From CAZCBJ01 sp964496705 (GTDB lineage Bacteria; Chloroflexota; Anaerolineae; Anaerolineales; Anaerolineaceae), in NCBI GenBank assembly GCA_964496705.1, contig CAZCBJ010000008.1:1-45759 (forward strand): a DNA stretch of 45,759 bases, given 5' to 3'. This document shows positions 1 to 7,633 of the stretch, piece by piece. Numbering within the stretch: position 1 is the first letter of the stretch; each line of letters starts with the position of its first letter. The notes beneath the pieces were generated by a model. The model did no database searches, had not been told where the DNA came from, and saw only the letters and a list, made by a program, of their open reading frames with translations. The translations under genes and the position numbers were made by a program.

Positions 1-744
1 GAGGTAGCCCATCGGATAATCCGTTTCGCCCATACCTTGCGGCTGACCGTAAACCCAATGGGAATGATGTTCCAATAGAGAAAGCAATAATCGCGGGTTG
101 ATGGAATTTTCAATCGCTACACGATTAACCACTTGGGCGCCGTTTGCCCAACCGGTGGACATATATTCACGATAATTAGAAAGGTACCCACCACTTTCCG
201 CGGCGAAAGTCTGGATGTCAAAGTCAATGGCTGAGGGCGAAAACACAACCTCACTGTCCGGTATTATTTGGATTTCCTGACTGGTCTCACCCAATCGATT
301 GGGGATGATCAGCAATTTTCCCGGATCCAGAAAAGAGGTGGTGGAAAGCACTTCAGTTGATTTAATCTCATCAGGCTGGACTTCGAATCGAATGGCCAGG
401 ATGGGAAGCGTATCGCCGGCTTGGGTGTAATACAAAATGGGGGGTGGCTGAGTGGAATTTTGAGGTGATTCTACCACCGAGGTTTGGGTCGAGGGCCGTG
501 CGGTCTTGGTGATGGTGGGCTGCGTTGGCTCCTCACCGATGACTTGGGAAAGCGGCGAACCATGCGGAGTGGGGGAGGACTCAATCAAGGTTTCAATGAT
601 TGACAGTTGTGTTTGGCCGGGTGGCTGAGGCGGCATGGCCGTAGCCGTCAACTCTGTCGAGCTGAGGTAGCTCTGAGAGCAAGACAGGATGAAAATCATC
701 TGACTGATGATGGTCAGACTAATGAGTATTTTTTTACCGCTCAA
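1..744 (-). CDS. LysM-domain lipoprotein, partial (C-terminus beyond window)
   Basis: A minus-strand frame is open from the window edge to about 744. The proposed start is a TTG at 744-742, which gives a lipoprotein signal peptide: MSGKKILISLTIISQ, then MIFILSC with the lipobox Cys. An ATG at 699 is the alternative start. After a Pro/Thr/Ser-rich linker comes a LysM-like segment (YTQAGDTLPILAIRF) and then a segment starting IIPDSEVVFSP with INPRLLLSLLEHHSHWV. Both segments closely match the protein encoded immediately upstream (stop at 734), so the two are tandem paralogs overlapping by 11 bases. LysM binds peptidoglycan, so the protein probably sits on the outer face of the membrane. The C-terminal part, where an M23-like domain would be, is not in the window. 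Confidence 0.75.
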   Translation of the reverse strand, partial: MSGKKILISLTIISQMIFILSCSQSYLSSTELTATAMPPQPPGQTQLSIIETLIESSPTPHGSPLSQVIGEEPTQPTITKTARPSTQTSVVESPQNSTQPPPILYYTQAGDTLPILAIRFEVQPDEIKSTEVLSTTSFLDPGKLLIIPNRLGETSQEIQIIPDSEVVFSPSAIDFDIQTFAAESGGYLSNYREYMSTGWANGAQVVNRVAIENSINPRLLLSLLEHHSHWVYGQPQGMGETDYPMGYL

Positions 745-2266
745 TTTGGTTTTCTGGTTTACGGCTATCCCAGGCTTCAACAGATTGTGTACCTCGCTTC
801 AAAAAACCATTATATTCGATCCCGGTTCCTTCGGATATCCATCCATCGAGATCAAACGGAATGCTGCCATCGGCAGCAATCCATTCACCATTATACCTTC
901 TGGCGATATGAACATGAGTGCCATTGGAAATGCCACCTTCACATGAGGGGTGGCCAATCCGCTCACCTGTTGAAAGATAGGTGCCCAGTGGGACCCTATC
1001 GCGTGTTTCAATATGAAGGTAGAGAAGAGTCCAGCCGGTTTGCTCAAGACCATCTTCATCGAGGTCCAAAACCACAACACCGTTCTCTGAGCGCACAACG
1101 AGACCGTCTGCTGCTGCAGTGACCCAGGCATCATTTTCAACACAACCCAGGGCATCGCCGGGCGGGGCGAAATCAATACCCGCCCAAGCAGAGCCATCCC
1201 CCCAACCACCGTGCGGGCCGCCCGTGAACGACCAAACCTGACCTGTTTCGAATGGGAGCTGCATGACAGGTTGACTTAAATTCGATGGGACGAGTGGTTC
1301 AACCGCATAGTCAAACGGAAAACCAAAAAAATTCTGGTAAGTCTGGTATACGCCCTGTTCAGACGCGGCTACCCGCCAATCCTGATTGGCGTAAATGAGG
1401 CTGAGGAGATGTTGAACCGCAGCAGTTCCGGCATTGATGGTGGGTGATATGGGAACAATGCTGCCATCGACCAGTATCCAGGCTGGCAGGGCATTGATTT
1501 TCCACAGATAATATCCGCGATTTAAATTATTTGCTGTCCAAGCGAGCTGCTTGTATAAACCTTTATACCATTCATTATAGAAACCAAGTGGATATATCAG
1601 GGTCTCCTGGTTTGGATTGATTTGAGTTATCCAACCGCTTTTATATTCAAGTATGGCCAGGAGTATACGCGGATTCACCGAGAACTCGCGCGCCACCCGT
1701 TCGACCACTTCAGGGCCGTGTACCAATTTAAGGTCTAATTCCTCCACATAAGCGTTCAAATACCCATTAAACGGCTTGCTGAACTCTTTAATGTCAAAGT
1801 TCACTGTGCGCGGTCCAAATACTAATTCGGAGTCAGGGATTATCTTGAAATTTGTTCCTGGTTCCTGAGCAATTGGTGGAGGAATCAGCAGAACCTGACC
1901 CACCTCCAACTGGTTAGGATCGGATAATTGATTGGCTTCCACAATTGAATTTAAGTTGACGCCGTACCGGACAGCAATTTGCCCCAGGGTATCACCCGAT
2001 TGCACGACGTACTCGTCCATGGCAACGCGGAGAGTGGGTAAGATGCGCATTTGATCTGGTGTAGGGGTGATGCGGGGTGTAGTTGACGAAGACGAAAGCA
2101 CGCCATCAATTGTTCTGGTTGGCGCCGGCACCAGATTTTGCGCTGCCTGTGTAGGGGGTTGCCAGGTCTGTGCGCCTGGCCAGGCACGAATGCACCCTAG
2201 CGAAAGTAATTCAAGAATAGCCAGTACGATAAGGCTTTTCTTGAGCCCAGTGAGGACCTTGCTCAT
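734..2266 (-). CDS. LysM lipoprotein with C-terminal M23/LytM-like domain
   Basis: 510 residues. The N-terminus has a hydrophobic signal ending LLSLGC (lipobox). A LysM domain follows at about 85-130 (YVVQSGDTLGQIAVRYGV), then a middle domain with NPRILLAILEYKSGWI that resembles lysozyme-like helices, then an M23/LytM-like domain from about residue 340 (WSFTGGPHGGWGDGS, AGIDFAPPGD, GTHVHIARR). In M23 peptidases zinc is held by a His and Asp of HxxxD and the second His of HxH. Here Asp365 and His451/His453 are present, but the first ligand position is Trp361, so endopeptidase activity is doubtful. The start overlaps the HIT gene stop by 4 bases (ATGA), which suggests coupled translation. The role is probably cell-wall binding or remodelling. 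Confidence 0.85.
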   Translation of the reverse strand: MSKVLTGLKKSLIVLAILELLSLGCIRAWPGAQTWQPPTQAAQNLVPAPTRTIDGVLSSSSTTPRITPTPDQMRILPTLRVAMDEYVVQSGDTLGQIAVRYGVNLNSIVEANQLSDPNQLEVGQVLLIPPPIAQEPGTNFKIIPDSELVFGPRTVNFDIKEFSKPFNGYLNAYVEELDLKLVHGPEVVERVAREFSVNPRILLAILEYKSGWITQINPNQETLIYPLGFYNEWYKGLYKQLAWTANNLNRGYYLWKINALPAWILVDGSIVPISPTINAGTAAVQHLLSLIYANQDWRVAASEQGVYQTYQNFFGFPFDYAVEPLVPSNLSQPVMQLPFETGQVWSFTGGPHGGWGDGSAWAGIDFAPPGDALGCVENDAWVTAAADGLVVRSENGVVVLDLDEDGLEQTGWTLLYLHIETRDRVPLGTYLSTGERIGHPSCEGGISNGTHVHIARRYNGEWIAADGSIPFDLDGWISEGTGIEYNGFLKRGTQSVEAWDSRKPENQIER

Positions 2267-2637
2267 AAATCGACACCCATTTTCAGATGTCGTTTTGCCA
2301 ATAAATGCATATGAAGATGAAAAACTGATTGCCCTCCGCCTCGACCGGTGTTAATCACCAGGCGATATCCGTATGCAGACACATCATATTTGGCTGCCAT
2401 ACCTGCAGCGGTGGTGAATAATTTTCCCAACATTTGTTCGTCTTCCGGCAATGTGTCATTCACTGAGGTGATGTGTTTGTTTGGCACAAGCAGCAGATGC
2501 AACGGAGCGATGGGATGGATGGTATCAAAGACCGTGATGAAGTGATCCTGATAATGAATTCTGGCAGGCGCTTTTAATGAGATTATTTTGCAGAAAATGC
2601 AGTTAGGCGCGCTGTTCCAAGCGGATTCATCATTCAT
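2263..2637 (-). CDS. HIT-family nucleotide hydrolase (histidine triad)
   Basis: 124 residues from the ATG at 2637; a TTG four codons upstream is a weaker choice. It has the N-terminal CIFCKI segment typical of bacterial HIT proteins and the C-terminal triad HLHMHL, where the central His is the nucleophile that attacks nucleoside phosphoramidates or dinucleotides. Length fits the Hint branch. The stop codon overlaps the start of the LysM/M23-like lipoprotein gene, so the two are one transcription unit. No clear Shine-Dalgarno precedes the start. The exact substrate cannot be read from the sequence. Confidence 0.9.
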   Translation of the reverse strand: MNDESAWNSAPNCIFCKIISLKAPARIHYQDHFITVFDTIHPIAPLHLLLVPNKHITSVNDTLPEDEQMLGKLFTTAAGMAAKYDVSAYGYRLVINTGRGGGQSVFHLHMHLLAKRHLKMGVDL

Positions 2638-2649
2638 CAGGAGAACCAA

Positions 2650-2676
2650 TTGAGGGTATATGCACTATGCTATAAT
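2650..2676 (+). promoter_or_regulatory. Candidate promoter of the GAF histidine kinase gene
   Basis: TTGAGG (2650-2655) and a perfect TATAAT (2671-2676) lie upstream of the kinase start. The spacer is only 15 bases, shorter than the optimal 17, so this call rests mainly on the -10 box. The region also separates the kinase from the divergent HIT gene. Confidence 0.35.
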
Positions 2677-2714
2677 CCTATCATAATTCAGGGTGCAAGG
2701 GAAAATGGAACGGG

Positions 2715-3983
2715 ATGCCTGAGATTTCCCCGGATTACGCCGGTCGAATACAAAGATTGTTGGAGGTGTGCACCAATCTGGTATCCAACCTTGACCTTGA
2801 ACCTTTTCTACAATCGATTATCGAGACCGCTGCAGCCTTGACACAAAGCGAGAGCAGCACAATTCTCGAATATGATCGTGATCATGATGTATTGCGTTAT
2901 CTGGCCGCGCCGTTCTATATATTGAAATCTCTTAAGGCTATGACGGTATCCCTGGACGGTAGTGTCGCAGGATGGGTGTACACGAACCGACAGCCGATTG
3001 CGATCAACAACGTAAAAAAGGATAAGCGCATTCATCGCATTCTGGAGCGCAGCTTGGATGAAGACCTGCATTCCATTTTGTCCGTGCCATTATTGTTCAA
3101 AGGGGAGCCCATTGGCGTTCTGGAGGTTTTTAACAAATTATATAAGGCCAGTTATACCGATGAGGATATCCGTTCACTCGAAACGCTGGCCTCTCAGGCA
3201 GCGGTCGCCATCCAAAATCATCGGCTGTTGCAGGAGGCGCGCGATGCTTATCGCAAAGTGATGGAACTCAATCGATTGAAAAGCGATTTCATCGCCATCG
3301 CATCGCATGAACTGCGGACCCCATTGGGATTGGTGTTGGGTCACGCAACTTTCCTGGGAGAGATTGTTGATCCGGCTCAGAAAAGAGAAGTGGACATCAT
3401 CATCCGCAACTCAATGCAGCTAAAGGAAATCCTTGAGCAGCTTTCCAACCTTGACCAATTAGAGCTGGGCGCGACGCGCCTTCGGCGGAAACGATTTTCG
3501 GTCAGCAAATTGGTCGCTCAAATTTGCGATCAATTCAAGGAATTGGCCCAGGAGAGACAGATTTATATCACCGTCGACCTTCCCAAGAGCCAGCTTTTTG
3601 TCGAAGGAGATGAAGGTCGGTTGGCAATCGCACTGCGCAATATTGTTAAAAACGCGATGATTTTCACCAATGATCATGGAAAAATTCGAGTCCGTGCTGA
3701 AGAGGTGCCAGGTTATGTGAAAATATCCGTGATCGATAATGGAATTGGTATACCCGAAGCGGATATTGAAAAAATTTTTGACCGCTTTTATCAAGTGGAG
3801 AAACATCTCACCCGACAACACAGTGGCCTGGGATTGGGTCTTTCGATTGCGCGAGAAATGGTTCTCATGCACGGTGGGCGCATTTGGGTTGAGAGCATCG
3901 AAGGCAAAGGCAGCCGTTTCTCTTTCTTGATCCCTCAGAATGCTGCCCAGGCGAATGCTGCGCAACGAGTTTTCAAAACCTGA
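2715..3983 (+). CDS. GAF-domain sensor histidine kinase
   Basis: 422 residues with no transmembrane segment, so probably cytoplasmic. A GAF domain covers roughly residues 15-165. A short helix leads to the HisKA dimerisation domain with phospho-acceptor His198 in SHELRTPL. An ATPase domain follows with an N-box (NIVKNAM), G1 (DNGIGIP), F-box (IFDRFYQVE) and G2 (GLGLGLSIA). All catalytic boxes are present, so it should be active. The GAF ligand is unknown. It stands alone between a divergent HIT gene and tRNA-Pro; no response regulator is adjacent on this transcript, although a two-component pair lies just beyond the tRNA. Confidence 0.92.
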   Translation: MPEISPDYAGRIQRLLEVCTNLVSNLDLEPFLQSIIETAAALTQSESSTILEYDRDHDVLRYLAAPFYILKSLKAMTVSLDGSVAGWVYTNRQPIAINNVKKDKRIHRILERSLDEDLHSILSVPLLFKGEPIGVLEVFNKLYKASYTDEDIRSLETLASQAAVAIQNHRLLQEARDAYRKVMELNRLKSDFIAIASHELRTPLGLVLGHATFLGEIVDPAQKREVDIIIRNSMQLKEILEQLSNLDQLELGATRLRRKRFSVSKLVAQICDQFKELAQERQIYITVDLPKSQLFVEGDEGRLAIALRNIVKNAMIFTNDHGKIRVRAEEVPGYVKISVIDNGIGIPEADIEKIFDRFYQVEKHLTRQHSGLGLGLSIAREMVLMHGGRIWVESIEGKGSRFSFLIPQNAAQANAAQRVFKT

Positions 3984-3985
3984 CC

Positions 3986-4015
3986 TTGCGAATTACTGAA
4001 ATCATGGAGTATAAT
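3986..4015 (+). promoter_or_regulatory. Promoter of tRNA-Pro
   Basis: TTGCGA (3986-3991), an 18-base spacer and a perfect TATAAT (4010-4015). The -10 box ends 9 bases before the mature 5' end of the tRNA, so the primary transcript should have almost no leader. The promoter starts only 3 bases after the stop codon of the kinase gene. Confidence 0.75.
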
Positions 4016-4024
4016 CCTGATGTT

Positions 4025-4099
4025 CGGGGTGTGGCTCAGTCCGGCTAGAGCACACGGTTCGGGACCGTGAGATCGAGGGTTCAAATCCCTCCGCCCCGA
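4025..4099 (+). tRNA. tRNA-Pro (anticodon CGG)
   Basis: 75 bases fold into a full cloverleaf: acceptor CGGGGTG with CGCCCCG (one G-U pair), D stem GCTC/GAGC, anticodon stem CACGG/CCGTG around loop TTCGGGA, five-base variable loop AGATC, T stem GAGGG/CCCTC around TTCAAAT, discriminator A. Anticodon CGG reads CCG (Pro). CCA is not encoded: C and then nine T follow (4101-4109), and this T run probably ends transcription. It lies between two signal-transduction genes. Confidence 0.95.
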
Positions 4100-4199
4100 C
4101 TTTTTTTTTACTGCCCAACTGTAATATAATTCCATATGCATGATTGATTAGCCATTTGGCTTCTTGGTTATTTCGTTTATTTGGATTGATTGGAGGGGT

Positions 4200-5273
4200 A
4201 TGAAGCCATATGTATTAAAAGCGATCGCCAGCGGGTCTATTGCCCTCGTGTTCTTTATCGTGTTTGAGATAATCATTCTTTCTTTTTTCACTGACATCCA
4301 ACCGTTGCTGCATGCCCAATTATCATCAGGTTTCGTCCTGGTGCTGACTTTGTTGAGTGCATTTTTCATTTTCCGCAAGGAGGATGAATATCGCCTCCAA
4401 AATCAAAGCCTTATGGAAAAATCTGCTCAGCTTGAAGGGGAATTAAGAGATTTGGAAGGGAGAATCGAAAAAGCCCAAGAGGAATCCAGGGAGGGGAAAA
4501 ATGAGCGAAATGGACTGGTGGAGGAAATTCGTGCTGGACGTGAGCGTTTACGAGAAGTATCGCGCCAATTGGTTTTGGTTCAGGAGCAAGAGCGCCGATT
4601 TTTATCCCGGGAATTGCATGATGAAGCAGGACAGGCTCTGACGGCGTTGGCGATCAGTCTGCGCCTGATCCAGTCGGATATGGAGGTGACTGAAGAACCG
4701 CCAGAAGTGGTGCAAAGATTGTGCGAAGCGATTGAATTAACTGAGATAACCATGGCGCAGCTTCGTACCCTGGCGCAGAATTTGCGTCCACCTTCCATGG
4801 ATACACTGGGACTGACTGCTGCATTGGATGGTTTTTGTCGTGATTTTGCCCGCCGCTCAAATTTGGAGATCACGGTGCGGAGTGAAGAAATTTCCGCGCT
4901 TTCTGAGACGCACAGCATCACGCTCTACCGTTTCCTCCAGGAGGCGTTGACCAACGTTGCAAAACATGCTCAGGCGACCAAAGTGTGGGTAAACCTGTAT
5001 CCGGAAGATCAAGCGATTTGCCTTTCAGTGGAAGATGATGGGATTGGATTATCGAGGTTCTCGGGCGTTGAGGATCAGTCGATTTTTGACCCCAAAGATC
5101 CCAGACTTGGATTGGGATTGATTGGTATGCGCGAGCGTTTTGAAATGCTGGGCGGTTATGTGCGGATTCTCTCTCAAAAGGGCAAAGGCGTTTGCCTGGT
5201 GGGCTATCTGCCTGCTGGAGAAGGGCATTTGGAGAGGAGGAAGCCGGATGGTTCGGGTACTTATCGCCGATGA
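4200..5273 (+). CDS. NarX/LiaS-type sensor histidine kinase (HisKA_3)
   Basis: 357 residues. The ATG at 4200 is chosen because GGAGGGG sits just upstream; a longer frame starting at 4164 has no ribosome site. Two N-terminal membrane helices (about 5-28 and 35-58) have almost no extracellular loop. A long charged coiled coil (about 60-130) follows, then a HisKA_3 domain with His140 in ERRFLSRELHDE, and a compact ATPase domain (EALTNVAKHA, DDGIGL, GLGLIGMRERFEMLGG). Such intramembrane sensors often detect envelope stress. The gene overlaps the next one by 26 bases, so the two form a two-component pair. Confidence 0.92.
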   Translation: MKPYVLKAIASGSIALVFFIVFEIIILSFFTDIQPLLHAQLSSGFVLVLTLLSAFFIFRKEDEYRLQNQSLMEKSAQLEGELRDLEGRIEKAQEESREGKNERNGLVEEIRAGRERLREVSRQLVLVQEQERRFLSRELHDEAGQALTALAISLRLIQSDMEVTEEPPEVVQRLCEAIELTEITMAQLRTLAQNLRPPSMDTLGLTAALDGFCRDFARRSNLEITVRSEEISALSETHSITLYRFLQEALTNVAKHAQATKVWVNLYPEDQAICLSVEDDGIGLSRFSGVEDQSIFDPKDPRLGLGLIGMRERFEMLGGYVRILSQKGKGVCLVGYLPAGEGHLERRKPDGSGTYRR

Positions 5274-5673
5274 TCATCTGCTCATCCGCCGCAATATTCG
5301 CATTTTGCTTGAAAAGACTCCTCAACTCACCGTAGTGGGTGAGGCTGTGGATGGATTGGATGCTCTGGATTTGGTGGTCAGACAGTTGGCAGATGTGCTC
5401 ATCCTGGATTTATTCATGCCCAAAATGAGCGGCTTTCAAGTGCTTGAAAAGATCATTGAGGCCAGGATACCAGTCAGGGTAGTCATTTTGTCCCTTTACT
5501 CCGATGAAATGTTTGTGCGGCGAGCGATAAAATTGGGGGCGATGGGGTATGTACTTAAAAGTGGCATCGTGGACGATCTCCCTGAGAGCATCATTAAAGT
5601 CGTGCGGGGAGAGTATTTCTTCAGCCCTGATTTGCCACCTGAAATGGTCGCGTCCTTGTTTGAAGAACTATAA
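5248..5673 (+). CDS. Response regulator, receiver domain only
   Basis: 141 residues. The ATG at 5248 is preceded by GGAGAGGAGG (5231-5240). It is a complete NarL-like receiver: acidic pair Asp8-Asp9, phospho-acceptor Asp54 in DLFMPK, conserved Lys in GYVLKSG. The protein ends at EMVASLFEEL, right where NarL/LuxR regulators continue into a helix-turn-helix. Downstream frames up to the MerR-like gene contain no recognisable HTH, so a simple frameshift does not explain the loss. With its overlapping HisKA_3 kinase it probably signals by protein contact, or lost its DNA-binding output. Confidence 0.88.
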   Translation: MVRVLIADDHLLIRRNIRILLEKTPQLTVVGEAVDGLDALDLVVRQLADVLILDLFMPKMSGFQVLEKIIEARIPVRVVILSLYSDEMFVRRAIKLGAMGYVLKSGIVDDLPESIIKVVRGEYFFSPDLPPEMVASLFEEL

Positions 5674-5726
5674 CCCGGTTGGGTGCCTTGAGAGGTTATA
5701 TCAAGGCAGGTTTTATTATAAGTATA

Positions 5727-5755
5727 TTGACACTATTACGTAATACTGTTATAAT
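5727..5755 (+). promoter_or_regulatory. Consensus promoter with nested palindromes (MerR-VWA operon)
   Basis: Perfect TTGACA (5727-5732), 17-base spacer, perfect TATAAT (5750-5755). The spacer holds a perfect 12-base palindrome, TATTACGTAATA (5734-5745). Two further inverted repeats frame the promoter: TTATTATAA (5713-5721) with TTATAATAA (5749-5757), and TATTGACA (5725-5732) with TGTCAATA (5761-5768). A consensus promoter carrying so much dyad symmetry is what a repressed, autoregulated promoter looks like. The MerR-like protein encoded just downstream is the obvious candidate regulator. Confidence 0.85.
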
Positions 5756-5783
5756 AAAGATGTCAATAAGAGAAAGGAGCAGT

Positions 5784-6374
5784 ATGGAGGACCAAGAATT
5801 AATGATCAGTGAGTTGGCGCAGCGGGCAGGCATATCGGTGCGAACCATTCGGTATTATGTCGATGAGGGTTTACTTCCACCTCCAATTGTGCGCGGTAAA
5901 TATGGATACTTCTCGGAAAAATATTTGCTTAGACTGGAATTGATACGCCGGATGAAAGAAGCTTTTTTTCCACTACGTGAGATCAGGTTACGCCTAAACA
6001 GCATGAGTGATCGTGAAGTGGAAGCATTCTTACAACTAGGAGAGTCTCAAGGAAGGTCGCTGGGCAAGAGCACACCGCGTGGGCCATCATCGGCTGCAGA
6101 CTATATACAAGACGTTTTGGAGAATAGCCCAGAACAACCTCGAGGCAAACGGTCTGTACGCAGCAGTCCAATATCGGATCCGTCGCAGACTTTTACCATC
6201 TTTGAACCCAAACCGGTGACCCCTGCCTCAAAACCACCTATGAAGGACCCGGAAGAATGGCTGCGGATTGAGATTGCGCCCGGGATTGAACTGCACATCC
6301 GTCAGCCCGTTGACCGCAAACGGTATCGCGAATGTAAAGAGATCGCAAGAAAAATCAGTGAGCAATTGGGATGA
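5784..6374 (+). CDS. MerR-family transcriptional regulator
   Basis: 196 residues. The ATG at 5784 follows AAAGGAG (5773-5779); earlier in-frame starts lie inside the promoter. The N-terminal winged helix is clearly MerR-like (MISELAQRAGISVRTIRYYVDEGLLPPP, read as separate short matches, followed by YGYFSEKYLLRLELIRRMKEA). A proline- and serine-rich linker (about 85-150) leads to a small C-terminal domain (EEWLRIEIAPGIELHIRQP). No effector-binding domain of a known class and no cysteine cluster is visible. It is followed after 22 bases by the VWA gene, so both probably share a transcript and the same stimulus. Confidence 0.88.
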   Translation: MEDQELMISELAQRAGISVRTIRYYVDEGLLPPPIVRGKYGYFSEKYLLRLELIRRMKEAFFPLREIRLRLNSMSDREVEAFLQLGESQGRSLGKSTPRGPSSAADYIQDVLENSPEQPRGKRSVRSSPISDPSQTFTIFEPKPVTPASKPPMKDPEEWLRIEIAPGIELHIRQPVDRKRYRECKEIARKISEQLG

Positions 6375-6396
6375 TTCCCAGGAAAGGAAAAGTAAT

Positions 6397-7615
6397 ATGA
6401 ACAAGAACCTGTTTAGATTTGAAATGAACATAAACCTTGATCTGATCACCCGCGAAGTTCCCTGTGAACGTATTTTGGAATTGGTCGTACAGGCGCCACA
6501 GGCAGCTCAAAAGACCAATCGTCCTCCTCTAAACATTGCGTTGGTGATTGATCGCAGCGGATCCATGCAAGGGGAGAAGCTGGAATATGTCAAGCGGGCA
6601 GCGCAGCATGTGGTTGAATTATTGGAGGAACAGGATCGAGTAGCCATTGTCGCGTATGATAATGAAATCTCAATGGAATCTCCATCGGTAAAAGTGAGTC
6701 CGGCAGCGCGGTACGAGTTGGCACGCGCTATTTCACAACTTTCAGCGGGAAACATGACCAACCTGGGAGGAGGATGGTTGAGAGGTTGCCAGGAAATTGC
6801 CGGCCAGGTCACCGAGGGGGTCATCACGCGTTCATTACTTCTATCAGATGGTCTGGCTAATGTTGGTATTACCAATCTGGAAGAACTTGGCTATCACGCC
6901 CGCCAACTTCACCAGCGCGGGGTCTCAACATCAACATTCGGGGTAGGGGAAGGCTTTAACGAACATCTGATGGAACACATGGCCAACCAGGGTGGGGGCA
7001 ATTTTTACTTTATCCAGAATCCCCACCAAATCCCCGAAATATTTATGAGCGAATTACATGAAATGGTGAAAGTGACTGCTCAGGGAGTGCAAATTGTGGT
7101 GAATATACCGCCCGCTGTGGATTGCCAGGTGTTGGGCGGCTGGAAGCACGATTTGCAGGATGGCAAGCTGGCAATCTATCTCGGCGACTTACCCGCCGGA
7201 ACAAGGCGTGAAATCTACACCCGTTTGTTGCTGCCGCCCCAAAGCGATTTCTTACAAATGAGCCTTTCAGGAACGGCGATTGCTCTGGGAGAGGAAGGGG
7301 CCAGCTTGCAAACTGACGCTCAGATTCTGATGACTTATGCGGACCAGATGCAAGTGAGTAGGGCAGTCCCACGAGCAGATTTAATGGAGCGCTTTGGTGG
7401 TGTAGCGGTTGCTAATGCAGCGGCGGAAGCTTTAAAGATGGAGCGGCAAGGCGAGACGGAAAAAGCCAGTCAGTTGCTGGAGCAAATTTTGGAGCAACAT
7501 GCGGCTCATATGCCTGCTCAACAGGTTGCAGAGTATCGGCACATGGCGCGGCGAATGAAACGCGGTATGGACGAAACGGATCGAAAACTCAGCCATGCAG
7601 TCTCTTATCGGGACA
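6397..7615 (+). CDS. VWA-domain protein with intact MIDAS (3' end in assembly gap)
   Basis: The ATG at 6397 has AGGAAAGGAAAAG upstream. About 406 residues are readable before the 10 N run. The von Willebrand A domain (about 43-220) has a complete metal-ion adhesion site: D52-x-S54-x-S56, Thr121 in MTNLGGG and Asp151 in LLSDG. A C-terminal beta-rich region and helices with two ALKMERQGETEKA-like segments follow. No signal peptide is seen, so it is probably cytoplasmic, like YfbK-type VWA proteins. The gene lies directly behind a MerR-like regulator. A TAA at 7627-7629 would end it only if the gap is truly 10 bases. Confidence 0.88.
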
Positions 7616-7625
7616 NNNNNNNNNN
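7616..7625. other. Assembly gap (10 N)
   Basis: Ten N separate the last readable codons of the VWA gene from the 3' end of thyX. A run of exactly ten is a usual scaffolding placeholder, so its true length is unknown. The convergent gene ends here cannot be fully trusted. Confidence 0.95.
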
Positions 7626-7633
7626 GTAAGTGA

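Noticed and set aside
607..1122. Open frame of 171 codons on the plus strand
   Set aside because: It lies antisense to the lipoprotein genes, has no ribosome site and no recognisable domain; it is a shadow.
5674..5783. Lost HTH of the response regulator by frameshift
   Set aside because: The other frames after 5673 give no LuxR-HTH pattern, and the stretch is already occupied by the MerR-like promoter.
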